A stretch of DNA of 64,000 nucleotides from an uncultured Prevotellaceae bacterium (GTDB taxonomy: Bacteria > Bacteroidota > Bacteroidia > Bacteroidales > Bacteroidaceae), in NCBI GenBank assembly GCA_902799905.1, contig CADCCB010000014.1, positions 1 to 64,000 on the forward strand. Reading direction: 5' to 3'. This document shows positions 41,885-52,538 of the stretch, in pieces. Positions within the stretch are counted from its first letter, which is position 1. Each line of letters opens with the position of its first letter. The translations under genes and the position numbers were made by a program. Below the pieces are notes generated by a model. That model saw only the letters and a list, made by a program, of their open reading frames with translations, searched no databases and was not told the origin of the DNA.

Positions 41885-41892
41885 TATTTTTG
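41885..41892 (+). promoter_or_regulatory. -7 element of hemW, almost at the start codon
   Basis: TATTTTTG ends only 8 nt before the ATG at 41901, so the mRNA would have a leader of about 0-4 nt. No purine-rich ribosome site fits into that space. Confidence 0.6.
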
Positions 41893-41900
41893 CAGTTGTA

Positions 41901-43028
41901 ATGGCAGGAATCTACATACATATACCCTTTTGTAAGAGTCGTTGCGTGTATTGCGACTTCTATTCGACGACGTCACTTGAACAGCGTCAGCGCTATGTTG
42001 ATGCGCTGTGCAAAGAGATGGTGATGTGTGGGAGTTCCTCGTCATTTTTAGAGGAGATGGGGAGCATAAAAACCATTTATTTGGGTGGAGGGACTCCGAG
42101 CCAATTGACGGTTGAGCAACTCAGACAATTATTCTTATATATAAATAAGGTGTATGATGTCATGTCATCAGCCGAAATCACGATCGAGTGTAATCCCGAC
42201 GATGTGGATGACTCGTTTGCGGCTGCCATTGCCGACCTTCCCGTCAACCGTGTGAGCATGGGAGTCCAGACTTTCAGTGATGAACGCCTGTGTTTTCTTC
42301 GTCGCCGGCATAACGCGGGCCAGATAGCAGTGGCAGTGGAACGTTTACGGAGGAATGGCATAGGGAATATCAGTATTGACCTGATCTATGGCTTTCCCAA
42401 GGAGACCCTGAAGGAGTGGCACGCTGACATCGCAAAGGCTCTAGGGTTGCAGGTGGAACATATCTCTGCCTATGCCCTGCAGTATGAGGAAGCCACGCCA
42501 CTAGGCCGTATGTTGCAACAGGGTCTTGTGAAGGAAGTGGATGAGGAACTGTCGCGGCAGATGTACTATGACTTAAAGGATTGTCTCTTTGAAGCCGGCT
42601 ACGAACACTATGAGATCAGCAATTTTGCAAGGCCGGGGTTCCGTTCCCGCCATAATAGTGGCTATTGGAACCAGACTCCTTATCTTGGATTTGGGGCTGC
42701 TGCCCATTCCTACGACGGGCATAAGCGTCAGTGGAACGTGGCCGACATTCAACAATACATGAAGGGCATGGAGTGGGGGACTCCCTTCGTGGAAAGTGAA
42801 GTGCTGGATGATGACACCCGCTACAACGAACTGGTGATGACGGCTCTCCGCACTTGTGAGGGACTTCCCTTGTCTGCCTTGCACGGGAATACGCGCGACT
42901 ATTGTCTGCGTCAGGCCCGTCCATTCGTAGAAGGCCAATTACTGAAAATCGCTGATGACCATATGCGACTGACCCGTGAAGGGCTGTTTGTCAGCGATAT
43001 GGTCATCAGCGATCTGATGAAAGTGTAG
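41901..43028 (+). CDS. hemW: HemW-like radical SAM protein
   Basis: This 375-residue cytoplasmic radical SAM enzyme has the cluster motif CxxxCxxC at Cys11, Cys15 and Cys18 (PFCKSRCVYCDF). The HemN/HemW features YLGGGTPSQL, ECNPDD, VSMGVQTFSDERL, SIDLIYGFPKET and YEISNFARPG are present. HemW proteins are heme chaperones and often annotated as oxygen-independent coproporphyrinogen oxidase; the extra cysteine of true HemN (CxxxCxxCxC) is lacking because Asp follows, so HemW is the better call. Confidence 0.9.
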   Translation: MAGIYIHIPFCKSRCVYCDFYSTTSLEQRQRYVDALCKEMVMCGSSSSFLEEMGSIKTIYLGGGTPSQLTVEQLRQLFLYINKVYDVMSSAEITIECNPDDVDDSFAAAIADLPVNRVSMGVQTFSDERLCFLRRRHNAGQIAVAVERLRRNGIGNISIDLIYGFPKETLKEWHADIAKALGLQVEHISAYALQYEEATPLGRMLQQGLVKEVDEELSRQMYYDLKDCLFEAGYEHYEISNFARPGFRSRHNSGYWNQTPYLGFGAAAHSYDGHKRQWNVADIQQYMKGMEWGTPFVESEVLDDDTRYNELVMTALRTCEGLPLSALHGNTRDYCLRQARPFVEGQLLKIADDHMRLTREGLFVSDMVISDLMKV

Positions 43029-43036
43029 CCAGTGGG

Positions 43037-43864
43037 TCAGATGCCGAATTTATCCAGTTCGTCGGCCATCTCCTGCTGCAGTTCGCGAGCCTTGTTGCCT
43101 GCCACCTCGGCAAAGTGGTCGTCGGAGCAGGCGTAGATAATGCCGCGACTGGAGTTTACAAGCAGTCCACAGTCTTTGTTCATGCCATATTTGCAGACTT
43201 CCTGTAACGAGCCGCCCTGGGCTCCAACACCGGGTACCAGCAGAAAATGATCGGGCACCACACGCCGTATGTCCTCGAACATACGTCCCTGGGTTGCACC
43301 TACCACATACATCATGTTTTCTGTGTTGCCCCATTCTTGGCTCTTCTTCAGCACCTTCTCAAAGAGTCGCTCGCCCTGCGCATCTTCCATCAGTTGGAAA
43401 TCGTGTGAGCCTTTGTTCGAGGTTAGTGCCAGCAGTATCACCCATTTGCCTTCGTATTGCAGAAAGGGAGTTACTGAATCCTCACCCATATAAGGGGCTA
43501 CGGTCAGTGCGTCAATGTTGTACTCTTCAAAGAAAGTACGTGCGTACATCTGGCTGGTGTTACCTATGTCGCCACGTTTGGCATCTGCGATGATAAGATG
43601 ATGCGGATGGGTCTCCTTGATGTATTCACAAGTCTTAACGAAGGCTTCCATACCCTTGATGCCGTATGCCTCATAGAACGCCAGGTTGGGCTTATAGGCT
43701 ACGCAGTAGGGGGCTGTAGCATCGATGATGGCCTTGTTGAACTCGAATATAGGGTCGTGGAGATCGAATACACACTGAGGCATCTTCTTCGGGTCTGTGT
43801 CGAGACCTACACAGAGGAACGACCGCTTCTGCTTAATCTGTTGTATCAGTTCTTGTCTTGTCAT
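43037..43864 (-). CDS. pyrF: Orotidine 5'-phosphate decarboxylase
   Basis: This 275-residue enzyme makes UMP from OMP in pyrimidine synthesis. It is of the long type found in Bacteroidota and Actinobacteria, with [14 protein letters not shown] at the N-terminus and the catalytic [30 protein letters not shown] binds the phosphate. The gene follows prfA by 20 nt and closes the minus-strand housekeeping run, converging with hemW (8 nt apart). Confidence 0.95.
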   Translation of the reverse strand: MTRQELIQQIKQKRSFLCVGLDTDPKKMPQCVFDLHDPIFEFNKAIIDATAPYCVAYKPNLAFYEAYGIKGMEAFVKTCEYIKETHPHHLIIADAKRGDIGNTSQMYARTFFEEYNIDALTVAPYMGEDSVTPFLQYEGKWVILLALTSNKGSHDFQLMEDAQGERLFEKVLKKSQEWGNTENMMYVVGATQGRMFEDIRRVVPDHFLLVPGVGAQGGSLQEVCKYGMNKDCGLLVNSSRGIIYACSDDHFAEVAGNKARELQQEMADELDKFGI

Positions 43865-43884
43865 GATTTCTAGATTCTTAACTC

Positions 43885-45000
43885 CTAAAGTTCTGTTTCT
43901 TTCATTCGTTCTGCATTCTCGGCAACGGTCAGTGCATCAATCATCGGCTGGATGTCACCACCTAGGAAACCCTGCAGGTCGTGGGTGGTAAAACCAATGC
44001 GGTGGTCGGTCACGCGGCCCTGCGGAAAGTTGTAGGTGCGGATCTTTGCCGAGCGGTCGCCAGTTGACACGAGCGTCTTGCGCCTGCTGGCGATATCGTC
44101 CATATACTTCTGATGCTCCTTGTCGTAGATGAAAGTATAGAGACGCGAGAGAGCACGCTCCTTGTTCTTGGGCTGGTCGCGGGTCTCGGTACACTCGATG
44201 AGGATTTCTTCTGTCTCGCCAGTGTTAGGGTTCTTCCACATATAGCGGAGACGTACACCTGATTCCACCTTGTTTACATTCTGACCGCCAGCACCACTGG
44301 AGCGGAAGGTGTCCCACTTGATTTCACCTTCGTTGATGTGTACTTCGAACTTGTCGGCTTCGGGCAGTACGGCAACGGTAGCAGCTGATGTGTGCATGCG
44401 ACCCTGCGTTTCGGTAGCAGGCACGCGCTGGACACGGTGCACGCCACTCTCGTATTTCAGCGTGCCATAGACATCGGCCCCACTGACGGCGAAGTCAATC
44501 TCCTTGTATCCTCCAACGGCACCCTCGGAGACACTCGTAATCGAGAGTTGCCACCCCTTGGAGTCGCAGAAACTCTTGTACATCTTGAAGAGGTCGCCAG
44601 CAAACAGACAGGCCTCGTCGCCGCCAGTGCCTGCACGAATTTCCATCTGCACATTCTTGGCATCTTCGGGGTCTTTGGGAATCAGCGCAATCTTAATCTC
44701 CTCCTCCAGTTTGGGCTGGAGTTCTTCGTTAGCGGCCAGTTCCTCGCGTGCCATCTCCTTCATCTCCGGGTCTGTCTCGTTGGCAAGGATGTCCTTGGCT
44801 TCCTTGATACCGTTGAGGCAGGTGATGTAGCGTTTGCGTGCATCCATGATATCGCCAAGGTCCTTGTATTCCTTCGTCAGTTTAACGAACCGCTGCTGGT
44901 CGGCAATCACAGCGGGGTCGGTGATGAGGGTAGAGACCTCCTCGAAACGGGCCTCAAGGCCTTCGAGTTTTTGTAGTATACTGTTATTTTCCATATTCAA
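43885..45000 (-). CDS. prfA: Peptide chain release factor 1
   Basis: This 371-residue release factor recognises UAA and UAG. The peptidyl-hydrolysis GGQ motif lies in [18 protein letters not shown]; the codon-recognition region holds [23 protein letters not shown] sequence ([18 protein letters not shown]). The start is [14 protein letters not shown] at 45000, with a possible alternative two codons later. It overlaps the end of purM by 17 nt, so it is translationally coupled. Confidence 0.96.
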   Translation of the reverse strand: MNMENNSILQKLEGLEARFEEVSTLITDPAVIADQQRFVKLTKEYKDLGDIMDARKRYITCLNGIKEAKDILANETDPEMKEMAREELAANEELQPKLEEEIKIALIPKDPEDAKNVQMEIRAGTGGDEACLFAGDLFKMYKSFCDSKGWQLSITSVSEGAVGGYKEIDFAVSGADVYGTLKYESGVHRVQRVPATETQGRMHTSAATVAVLPEADKFEVHINEGEIKWDTFRSSGAGGQNVNKVESGVRLRYMWKNPNTGETEEILIECTETRDQPKNKERALSRLYTFIYDKEHQKYMDDIASRRKTLVSTGDRSAKIRTYNFPQGRVTDHRIGFTTHDLQGFLGGDIQPMIDALTVAENAERMKETEL

Positions 45001-46153
45001 AGGTGCCGAATTCGCTCTTGATGGTCAGACTCTTCTCGCCTTCCTCGATGTGTCCCACCACTTGGGCGTCAATATTGAACGACTTGCTGATGGCGATGAC
45101 CTGATTGGCTATTTCCGGACGGACGTAAATCTCCATGCGGTGCCCCATGTTGAAGACTTGGTACATCTCCTTCCAGTCGGTTCCAGAGCATTCGTGGATG
45201 GCACGGAACAGAGGGGGCACTGGGAACATATTGTCCTTCACTACGCGACAGTTATCGCTGACGAAGTGGAGCACCTTGGTCTGAGCACCGCCCGTACAAT
45301 GCACCATACCATGAATCTCGGGGCGCAGTTCGTCGAGCAAGCGCTTGATGACGGGAGCGTAAGTGCGGGTTGGAGAGAGCACCAGTTGGCCGGCGTTGAC
45401 GGGTGAACCGTCAACCACATCCGTCAACTTGTATTTGCCGCTGTAAACGAGTTCGTTGGGGACGGCATGGTCGAAACTCTCGGGATATTTCTCTGCCAGG
45501 TACTTGGCGAATACATCATGGCGGGCGGAAGTCAGACCATTCGAGCCCATACCCCCGTTGTAGCGCTTCTCGTAGGTGGCCTGTCCTGTAGAAGAGAGAC
45601 CTACGATGACATCACCCGGACGGATGTTGGCATTATCAATGACATCGCTGCGCTTCATGCGACAGGTGACGGTGCTATCGACTATGATGGTACGAACCAA
45701 ATCGCCTACATCGGCAGTCTCACCACCAGTGGGCCAGATACCGATACCCATCTCACGCAGTTCGGCAAGAAGTTCATCGGTTCCGTTGATGATGGCAGAG
45801 ATTACTTCACCTGGAACGAGCATCTTATTGCGCCCGATAGTACTAGATACGAGGATGTTGTCAACGGCGCCCACGCAGAGCAAATCGTCGGTATTCATCA
45901 CGATGGCATCTTGAGCAATGCCTTTCCACACAGAGAGGTCGCCCGTCTCTTTCCAATACATGTAGGCGAGGCTCGACTTGGTGCCAGCGCCGTCGGCATG
46001 CATAATATTGCAATACTCTGGGTCACCGCCCAAAATGTCAGGGATAATCTTGCAGAAGGCCTGCGGGAATATTCCCTTATCGATGTTCTTGATGGCGTTG
46101 TGTACGTCTTCTTTGGCGGCACTCACGCCACGCATCATATATCTGTTGTCCAT
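44984..46153 (-). CDS. purM: Phosphoribosylformylglycinamidine cyclo-ligase
   Basis: This 389-residue enzyme closes the imidazole ring in purine synthesis. ADGAGTKSSLAYMYWKETGD, DDLLCVGAVDN, GGETADVGDLV and VVDGSPVNAGQ follow the family pattern, although the protein is somewhat longer than E. coli PurM (about 345). It belongs to the diverged Bacteroidota group. It starts 9 nt after aroE and overlaps prfA. Confidence 0.9.
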   Translation of the reverse strand: MDNRYMMRGVSAAKEDVHNAIKNIDKGIFPQAFCKIIPDILGGDPEYCNIMHADGAGTKSSLAYMYWKETGDLSVWKGIAQDAIVMNTDDLLCVGAVDNILVSSTIGRNKMLVPGEVISAIINGTDELLAELREMGIGIWPTGGETADVGDLVRTIIVDSTVTCRMKRSDVIDNANIRPGDVIVGLSSTGQATYEKRYNGGMGSNGLTSARHDVFAKYLAEKYPESFDHAVPNELVYSGKYKLTDVVDGSPVNAGQLVLSPTRTYAPVIKRLLDELRPEIHGMVHCTGGAQTKVLHFVSDNCRVVKDNMFPVPPLFRAIHECSGTDWKEMYQVFNMGHRMEIYVRPEIANQVIAISKSFNIDAQVVGHIEEGEKSLTIKSEFGTFEYGK

Positions 46154-46162
46154 ATTCTCAGT

Positions 46163-46912
46163 TTATTTTTCTTTTCCATTCCAAAACTCCCATGAGGCGA
46201 AAGCCTGCAATAACAGCATCTCCAGACCGTTCTTGACGCTTGCTCCCCGTTCTTCTCCCCGTTTCATGAAGAGTGTCTCGTCGGGATTGTAGATGAGGTC
46301 GTAAAGGATGTTGCTCTCGTCTAATGCTTCATAGGGTAAGGCTGGGCACTCCTCGGTTTTGGGATACATGCCTACGGGGGTGCAGTTCACAATGACATTG
46401 TACTCATGGACGACATCGGGTGTGATGTCTTCGTAGCAAATGGTCTCCGGACGACGGTAACGGCTAACATAGACTGTCTCCAGTCCAAGAGACTTTAATC
46501 CGAAATTGATGGCCTTCGAAGCACCTCCGGTTCCAAGAATCAATGCTTTCTTATGATACTTCTCCAGCATGGGTTCTATACTTTGTGTGAATCCGATGAC
46601 ATCAGAGTTGAAACCTTTCAGTTGGATGTCATTTCCCACGTGTGTCACTCGGATGACATTGACTGCACCAATAGCACGAGCCTCAGGACTAATTTGGTCT
46701 AAAAAGTCCATGACTTTCTGCTTGTAGGGAATTGTTACGTTGAGTCCCTTCAATTCCGGATTAGAATCGAGCACTTCGGCGAGAGCATCGATAGTCGGAA
46801 TCTCGAAGTTCAAATACTTGGCGTTGATGCCCTCGTCAGCAAACTTCTGGTTGAAGTAGTTGATGGAGAACGAATGTCCCAATGGGTAGCCTATAAGTCC
46901 GTACTTGTCCAT
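46163..46912 (-). CDS. aroE: Shikimate dehydrogenase
   Basis: This 249-residue NADPH enzyme reduces 3-dehydroshikimate in aromatic amino acid synthesis. YGLIGYPLGHSFSINYFN holds the substrate-binding SxS-type motif, LKGLNVTIPYKQ the catalytic Lys, and LILGTGGASKAINFGLK the cofactor loop. It is a little shorter than typical AroE (about 270). It follows ubiE by 9 nt. Confidence 0.94.
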   Translation of the reverse strand: MDKYGLIGYPLGHSFSINYFNQKFADEGINAKYLNFEIPTIDALAEVLDSNPELKGLNVTIPYKQKVMDFLDQISPEARAIGAVNVIRVTHVGNDIQLKGFNSDVIGFTQSIEPMLEKYHKKALILGTGGASKAINFGLKSLGLETVYVSRYRRPETICYEDITPDVVHEYNVIVNCTPVGMYPKTEECPALPYEALDESNILYDLIYNPDETLFMKRGEERGASVKNGLEMLLLQAFASWEFWNGKEK

Positions 46913-46921
46913 TGCAATAGA

Positions 46922-47653
46922 TTATTTTGTTGCGAAATACATTGTGCAAATGCCAAAAGTGAGCCTTTTGAAAGAGGCATCCTTAAAACCCGCCTTATGC
47001 AGGATGTCCTGCATCCGTTCACCTTGTGGGAAGGCTTCGATGGTTTTTGTCAGATACGAATAGGCACTGGTGTCTTTGGAGATGATACGTCCGTAGACAG
47101 GCAGCACCGTGTGAGAGTAGATATGGAAGAGTTGTTTCATGGGGAAAGTGACAGGTGTGGTGAGTTCCACGATGCTGAGATGTCCGCCTGGTTTCAGCAC
47201 ACGGCACATCTCGCTAAGCCCCTTGTCCAGATTGGCAAAATTACGAATGCCGAAGGCTGCTGTGACAGCATCGAAAGTGTTGTCAGTGTAACTTAGTCGC
47301 AGACAGTCTTCTTTGGCAAAAGAAATGATGTCTTGCAGACCAAGTTGTTGCACTTTCCTCCGACCTATCTCCATCATCCCCTCACTGATGTCGGCCCCAA
47401 TCAATTTGTTGGGGTGCAACATCTGAGCCGACAAGATGGCAAAGTCGCCCGTTCCAGTGGCGATGTCAAGTATCGTCTGGGGCTTGAAAGGCGCCAGTTG
47501 ACTAATGGCTTTCTTGCGCCATCCCTTGTCGATGTCCCACGAGAGACGATGGTTCAGCGTGTCGTAGGTGGGAGCAATGTTGTCAAACATCTGCTCCACC
47601 TGCTGCGCCTTTTCGCCCTCGTGATAGGGATTTATCTCTTCCTGTTTATACAT
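46922..47653 (-). CDS. menG: Demethylmenaquinone methyltransferase
   Basis: This 243-residue SAM-dependent methyltransferase makes menaquinone from demethylmenaquinone (also called UbiE). [17 protein letters not shown] binds [22 protein letters not shown] and [17 protein letters not shown] are UbiE/MenG signatures. Menaquinone rather than ubiquinone is expected in Bacteroidota. It lies 27 nt after purC. Confidence 0.95.
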   Translation of the reverse strand: MYKQEEINPYHEGEKAQQVEQMFDNIAPTYDTLNHRLSWDIDKGWRKKAISQLAPFKPQTILDIATGTGDFAILSAQMLHPNKLIGADISEGMMEIGRRKVQQLGLQDIISFAKEDCLRLSYTDNTFDAVTAAFGIRNFANLDKGLSEMCRVLKPGGHLSIVELTTPVTFPMKQLFHIYSHTVLPVYGRIISKDTSAYSYLTKTIEAFPQGERMQDILHKAGFKDASFKRLTFGICTMYFATK

Positions 47654-47680
47654 TTTCCAGAAATGACTTGGAGAAATAGA

Positions 47681-48628
47681 TTATCTAGTCTTCAGCCACT
47701 CGCTGACATTCTTTTCTATACGAGCAGCGATATCGCCAGTCTCGGTTGCCTTGTCAAACCTCGTGCCAGTGATGTGCTCGTAGAGTTCGATGTAGCGCTC
47801 CGATACGCTCTCGGCATACTCATCGGTAATCTCGGGCATCACCTGTCCGGGCTCGTTCATGAAATTATGCTCAATGAGCCACTGGCGTACAAATTCCTTT
47901 GACAGTTGCTTCTGTGGCTCGCCTTTGGCCAGTTTCTCCTCGTAGCCGTCGGCATAGAAATAGCGGCTTGAGTCGGGGGTGTGGATCTCATCAATGAGAT
48001 ACACCTTGCCGTCGCGCTTACCGAACTCATACTTCGTGTCAACGAGAATCAGACCACGCTTGGCGGCAATCTCCTGGCCACGGGCAAAGATCTTGCGAGT
48101 GTAGTCCTCCATGATGGCATAGTCCTCGGCAGAGACGATGCCCTGAGCAATGATCTCTTCCTTCGAGATGTTCATGTCGTGACCCTCATCGGCTTTTGTC
48201 GTGGGAGTAATAATGGGTTCTGGGAAACGCTCGTTCTCCTTCATGCCGTCGGGCAGTTTCACACCACAGAGTTCACGGCAGCCGTTTTTATACTCACGCC
48301 AAGCAGAACCTGTGAGGATGGAGCGGATGATCATCTCCACACGGAAACCTTCACACTTCAGTCCAACGGTGACCATCGGGTCTGGCGTAGCCAGTTTCCA
48401 GTTCGGGCAGATGTCAGTCGTGGCATCCAAGAACTGGGCGGCAATCTGATTCAGTACCTGTCCCTTGAAAGGGATTCCCTTTGGTAGAACCACGTCAAAA
48501 GCCGAGATTCGGTCTGTGGCCACCATCACCATCAGGTCGTCATTGATGTTGTACACGTCACGGACTTTTCCGTGGTAAACGCTCTTCTGTCCTTCAAAAT
48601 GGAAGTCAGTCTTTGTTAATGCTTTCAT
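47681..48628 (-). CDS. purC: SAICAR synthetase
   Basis: This 315-residue enzyme joins aspartate to CAIR in purine synthesis. Typical parts are [55 protein letters not shown] and [15 protein letters not shown] chose the start at 48628 ([13 protein letters not shown]). This start lies inside the 3' end of the PhoH gene (23-nt overlap), so the two are coupled. Confidence 0.95.
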   Translation of the reverse strand: MKALTKTDFHFEGQKSVYHGKVRDVYNINDDLMVMVATDRISAFDVVLPKGIPFKGQVLNQIAAQFLDATTDICPNWKLATPDPMVTVGLKCEGFRVEMIIRSILTGSAWREYKNGCRELCGVKLPDGMKENERFPEPIITPTTKADEGHDMNISKEEIIAQGIVSAEDYAIMEDYTRKIFARGQEIAAKRGLILVDTKYEFGKRDGKVYLIDEIHTPDSSRYFYADGYEEKLAKGEPQKQLSKEFVRQWLIEHNFMNEPGQVMPEITDEYAESVSERYIELYEHITGTRFDKATETGDIAARIEKNVSEWLKTR

Positions 48629-49574
48629 TATTGTTATATTCTTTGTCGTAATTTTCGTATGCATTGACAATCCGTGTCACCAGTTTGTGACGCACGATGT
48701 CCTTTCCGTTCAGGTTAACCACGCTGATTCCCTCAACATTGTTTAATATATGCAGGGCCTCTATGAGACCACTTTTTTGGGAGCGGGGCAGGTCTATCTG
48801 TGTCATGTCGCCCGTGATAATCATCTTTGTGTTCCATCCCATGCGGGTCAGAAACATGCGAATCTGGGCTGGCGTGGTGTTCTGTGCTTCGTCTAAAATC
48901 ACAACGGCATCGTTCAGCGTGCGGCCTCTCATAAAGGCCAGTGGTGCTATTTGGATGACGTGCTTCTCCATCATATCCTGCAATTTTACCTGGGGTATCA
49001 TATCCTCCAAGGCGTCATAGAGCGGTTGCAGGTATGGGTCAATCTTATCTTTCATGTCGCCAGGTAGGAACCCCAACTTCTCGCCCGCCTCAACGGCAGG
49101 ACGACTGAGTATAATCTTCTTGGCTGTCTTTTCTTTTAAGGATTTGACAGCAAGAGCAATAGACAGATAGGTCTTGCCTGTTCCTGCCGGGCCTACGGCA
49201 AACACCATGTCGTTGTCGTGGAAGGCATTGATAAGATGTTGCTGGTTCTCGCTGCGGGCTTTGATGGGCCGACCGGCTATGGAATATACCACCACGTCGT
49301 CGGGTAACTTCTCGCTTGTCCTCCTGCCCTTGACGATGTCAAGAATGTCTTCTTCCGTTATGGCATTGAACTTCAGTATATGCTGGCGCAATTTCTCCGA
49401 ACTCTCCTCAAAGGCAGCCATCTGTTCCTCATCGCCCATGATTCGCATCACGTTGTCACGGCCTACGATGCGCAGTTTAGGGTATAGTGCACGTAGCATC
49501 TGTAAATGCACATTACCAACCCCGTAGAACATCACAGGGTCTATATCTTCCAAAACAATATGCTTCTCTATCAA
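48606..49574 (-). CDS. PhoH-like ATPase
   Basis: This 322-residue P-loop ATPase belongs to the PhoH/YbeZ family, linked with RNA metabolism and ribosome biogenesis. The Walker A is [17 protein letters not shown], Walker B is [20 protein letters not shown], and RGRTLNDA and [13 protein letters not shown] are typical. An N-terminal KH-like region (residues about 1-90) precedes them. It is the first gene of the purC-menG-aroE-purM-prfA-pyrF run. A TAATTTTG box at 49613-49620 on the minus strand may be its promoter. Confidence 0.9.
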   Translation of the reverse strand: MIEKHIVLEDIDPVMFYGVGNVHLQMLRALYPKLRIVGRDNVMRIMGDEEQMAAFEESSEKLRQHILKFNAITEEDILDIVKGRRTSEKLPDDVVVYSIAGRPIKARSENQQHLINAFHDNDMVFAVGPAGTGKTYLSIALAVKSLKEKTAKKIILSRPAVEAGEKLGFLPGDMKDKIDPYLQPLYDALEDMIPQVKLQDMMEKHVIQIAPLAFMRGRTLNDAVVILDEAQNTTPAQIRMFLTRMGWNTKMIITGDMTQIDLPRSQKSGLIEALHILNNVEGISVVNLNGKDIVRHKLVTRIVNAYENYDKEYNNNESINKD

Positions 49575-49698
49575 AATGCGACCTAAAAATGGATGTTATT
49601 TCAATTTGCCTGCAAAATTACAAAATAATTATGAATTAAGCCTTATCTTCAGATAAAAATAATTGTGAGAATGAAGAAATACTGTATTTACACCCTCT

Positions 49699-50337
49699 TT
49701 AACGGAAGTAAGGGTTCATGGAAACTTCTTCGCCAATGATGGTCTTTGGTCCGTGTCCAGGATATGCAATTGTGTTGCCTGGAAGCAGGGCAATCTTCGT
49801 CTGCAGGCTCTGTATTAGTTCTTTCCACGAGCCTCCCTCAAGGTCTGTACGGCCCACGCTCATACGGAACAGCGTATCGCCTGTAAAGGCAATACTTTCT
49901 TCTTGGCAGTAGAACACAACGCTACCTTTCGAATGGCCTGGGGTATGAAGCACTTTCAGTTGGTAGTGGCCAAAAGTAATGGTCTCACCGTCTGTGAGAA
50001 GATGTCCCAAAGGTGGTGTTGCCCAAGGGTATGGAATTCCCATCTCGTTACATTGGCGGGTCAAATCTTCTATCAATGAGGCGTCGCCAGTGTGAATCTC
50101 TGGTTTCAGTCCATACTCCTCGTAGATGGTGTTGTTGCCAAAGGTGTGGTCAAAGTGGCCATGTGTGCATAATAGGTGCACAGGCTTCAGTTCCTGGCTT
50201 CTTAAATAGTCAGTTATGGCTTTGCGCTCCGACTCGTAATAGGCACCGCAGTCAATGATGATTGCCTCATGCGTGTCGTCGCTAACTATATAACAATTTT
50301 CTTGGAGCAGATTAACTTCAAATACCTTGATATTCAT
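49699..50337 (-). CDS. Metallo-beta-lactamase-fold hydrolase (glyoxalase II-like)
   Basis: This 212-residue protein carries the metal motif HxHxxDH in LLCTHGHFDHTFG. Other ligands are in LHTPGHSKGSVVFY, FTGDTLF and AYPGHGPKT. It may hydrolyse thioesters such as S-lactoylglutathione-like compounds; Bacteroidales often have it as a generic hydrolase. The start is 50337 (MNIKVFEVN), where the rsmG stop and this start overlap as TAATG, so translation is coupled. Confidence 0.88.
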   Translation of the reverse strand: MNIKVFEVNLLQENCYIVSDDTHEAIIIDCGAYYESERKAITDYLRSQELKPVHLLCTHGHFDHTFGNNTIYEEYGLKPEIHTGDASLIEDLTRQCNEMGIPYPWATPPLGHLLTDGETITFGHYQLKVLHTPGHSKGSVVFYCQEESIAFTGDTLFRMSVGRTDLEGGSWKELIQSLQTKIALLPGNTIAYPGHGPKTIIGEEVSMNPYFR

Positions 50338-50957
50338 TATGTTGGAATGTAAATACAAAATTTTTCCTTGAACCATTCTTCTTGGAAGTAATTACTCAGT
50401 TGGACGGTCTCGACTATGCGTCGGAAAGGTTGTGTTTCGGCTTGCAAGTCTCCGCCTTTCAGGCAAATCACACCGTTAGGATGAGCATTCTTCTGTTCCT
50501 TCGATATATTTTTGCGAACAATCTTCATCAGGTCGGGTAGGGGCATCACGGCTCTACTTACAATAAATTCGTACATACCCTTCTCGTCCTCGCCGCGAAG
50601 ATGCTCTGGTTGGCAATTCGTTAGCCCAATAGCCCGGCAAACTTCCTGTGCCACACGTATTTTCTTGCCTGTCCCGTCAATAAGTTTGAAATGGCATTCA
50701 GGGAAAAGTATGGCAAGTGGAATGCCAGGGAATCCACCTCCTGTGCCGAAGTCCAGAATGCGAGTGCCTGGTCTGAAGTGTATGAAACAGCCTATGGCCA
50801 ACGAGTGTAGCACATGATGTTCGTACAGGTTGTCGATATCTTTGCGGGATATTACGTTGATTTTCTCGTTCCATTCGTGGTACAAGCCATTGAGAGCCGC
50901 AAATTGTTCTTTTTGCGTCTCTGTCAGGGCTGGAAAGTACTTCTCAATCAGTTTCAT
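50337..50957 (-). CDS. rsmG: 16S rRNA m7G527 methyltransferase
   Basis: This 206-residue SAM-dependent enzyme methylates G527 of 16S rRNA. LDFGTGGGFPGIPLAILFP binds SAM and VSRAVMPLPDLM is typical. The start at 50957 (MKLIEKYFPALTE) agrees with the family; the longer frame to 50993 runs through the promoter. The -7 box ends 5 nt before the ATG, so the mRNA is probably leaderless. Confidence 0.94.
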   Translation of the reverse strand: MKLIEKYFPALTETQKEQFAALNGLYHEWNEKINVISRKDIDNLYEHHVLHSLAIGCFIHFRPGTRILDFGTGGGFPGIPLAILFPECHFKLIDGTGKKIRVAQEVCRAIGLTNCQPEHLRGEDEKGMYEFIVSRAVMPLPDLMKIVRKNISKEQKNAHPNGVICLKGGDLQAETQPFRRIVETVQLSNYFQEEWFKEKFCIYIPT

Positions 50958-50962
50958 GGATG

Positions 50963-50994
50963 CAAAGGTACGAATAAGTGAGAGAAAAAACAAA
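50963..50994 (-). promoter_or_regulatory. Promoter of rsmG (leaderless transcript expected)
   Basis: TTTG (50991-50994) and TACCTTTG (50963-50970), spacing 20 nt on the minus strand; the spacer ends with CTCACTTATTCG. It is divergent to the promoter at 51000-51031. Confidence 0.85.
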
Positions 50995-50999
50995 TTTTA

Positions 51000-51031
51000 T
51001 TTGGATTTTCGCTCGCTTTGCACTACCTTTG
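51000..51031 (+). promoter_or_regulatory. Promoter of the HAD hydrolase-panB unit
   Basis: TTTG (51000-51003) and TACCTTTG (51024-51031) are spaced by 20 nt; the start codon is 29 nt downstream. The frame that is open from 50830 crosses this promoter, so the gene starts at 51061. Confidence 0.85.
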
Positions 51032-51060
51032 CACCCGATTTTGTCTATATTAAGGAAATA

Positions 51061-51708
51061 ATGCAATTAAAAGCGGCACTATTCGATCTTGACGGGGTGG
51101 TTTTTGATACGGAACCACAGTACACAGTTTTTTGGGGTAGTCAATGTCGTCTTTACCATCCAGAGCACCCAGGATTGGAACATGAGATAAAAGGTTCTAC
51201 GCTAGATCAGATCTACGACCGCTGGTGGTCGGGACCTTTGGAAAAGGAACGCGAGGTGGTGACACAGAGACTGAATGATTTTGAGATGCAGATGGATTAT
51301 TCATATATTGAGGGTTTCGAGGCATTTCTAAGCGACTTGCGCCAACATGGGGTTAAGACGGCTGTAGTAACCAGTAGCAATCATCCCAAGATGGCTGCCG
51401 TGTACAAGGCACATACAGAGTTCACCCGATTCTTTGACGCCATTCTGACTAGTGAGGACTTTGATGAGAGCAAACCTTCGCCCGACTGCTATCTGAAGGC
51501 TGCAGCCCGCTTTGGCGTGAAACCAGAGGAATGCGTGGTGTTTGAGGATAGTATCAATGGTTTGAAGTCTGGCTTAGCCTCGGGTGCCAATGTGGTTGGA
51601 CTGTTGACTACGAATCCATTGGAGAAGGTGAGTTGTTTGTCTGCATTTCAGATAGAAGATTATAATGGGCTCTCGTATGAAAGCCTTACAGAAATATTAA
51701 ACAAATAA
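51061..51708 (+). CDS. HAD-family phosphatase / beta-phosphoglucomutase-like
   Basis: This 215-residue haloacid-dehalogenase protein has the nucleophile Asp9 and acid/base Asp11 in [13 protein letters not shown], motif II in VVTSSNH, the Lys in [13 protein letters not shown] and motif III in [13 protein letters not shown]. The cap is helical (C1 type). The substrate may be a sugar phosphate. panB begins 5 nt after its stop, so they form an operon. Confidence 0.9.
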   Translation: MQLKAALFDLDGVVFDTEPQYTVFWGSQCRLYHPEHPGLEHEIKGSTLDQIYDRWWSGPLEKEREVVTQRLNDFEMQMDYSYIEGFEAFLSDLRQHGVKTAVVTSSNHPKMAAVYKAHTEFTRFFDAILTSEDFDESKPSPDCYLKAAARFGVKPEECVVFEDSINGLKSGLASGANVVGLLTTNPLEKVSCLSAFQIEDYNGLSYESLTEILNK

Positions 51709-51713
51709 GAAGT

Positions 51714-52535
51714 ATGGCAGGATATTTGGTAAGCGATGAACGTAAAGTAACGACGCATCGCTTTATTGAAATGAAACAGAAGGGTGAGAAAATTTCAATG
51801 CTCACCTCATATGACTATACTACCGCAGGTATTGTTGACCGTGCAGGTGTTGATGGCATTTTGATTGGTGATTCTGCTTCCAACGTGATGGTGGGTAACG
51901 CCACGACATTGCCAATGACTGTTGATCAGATGATCTATCATGCCCGTTCAGTTGTTAATGGCGTAAAGCGTGCGCTGGTGGTCTGCGACATGCCTTTCGG
52001 TTCTTACCAGACTGGTCGCCACGATGGAGTGATGAATGCTATTCGTATTATGAAGGAGAGTGGCTGCGATGCCTTGAAACTGGAGGGAGGCATTGAGATT
52101 ATTGATACTATAAAAGCGATTCTTGACGCTGGAATCCCGGTTATGGGGCATCTGGGGCTGACCCCTCAGTCTATCAATAAGTTCGGAACTTATGCCGTAC
52201 GTGCCAAGGAAGAGAAAGAAGCCGCCAAGTTGATATCAGATGCCAAATTACTATCTGAGGCCGGCTGTTTCTCCGTGGTATTGGAAAAGGTACCAGCCGC
52301 GTTGGCAGAACAAGTAACCCGTGAGATATGTGTGCCTACTATTGGTATCGGTGCTGGTAATCATTGTGATGGTCAGATTCTTGTGGTGGCTGACATGCTT
52401 GGCATGAACCAGGGGTTCTCACCGCGCTTTTTACGCCGCTATGCAGACTTGAACACGGTGATGACCGATGCTATCGGACAATATGTTACTGACGTGAAAA
52501 GCGGCGACTTCCCCAACGAGCAGGAATCCTATTGA
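51714..52535 (+). CDS. panB: 3-methyl-2-oxobutanoate hydroxymethyltransferase
   Basis: This 273-residue enzyme makes ketopantoate, the first committed step to pantothenate and Co[58 protein letters not shown] and [15 protein letters not shown] are its conserved blocks. The metal ligands are the Asp in GDSAS and a downstream Asp. It lies between the HAD gene and an MFS transporter (3 nt). Confidence 0.96.
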   Translation: MAGYLVSDERKVTTHRFIEMKQKGEKISMLTSYDYTTAGIVDRAGVDGILIGDSASNVMVGNATTLPMTVDQMIYHARSVVNGVKRALVVCDMPFGSYQTGRHDGVMNAIRIMKESGCDALKLEGGIEIIDTIKAILDAGIPVMGHLGLTPQSINKFGTYAVRAKEEKEAAKLISDAKLLSEAGCFSVVLEKVPAALAEQVTREICVPTIGIGAGNHCDGQILVVADMLGMNQGFSPRFLRRYADLNTVMTDAIGQYVTDVKSGDFPNEQESY

Positions 52536-52538
52536 TAG

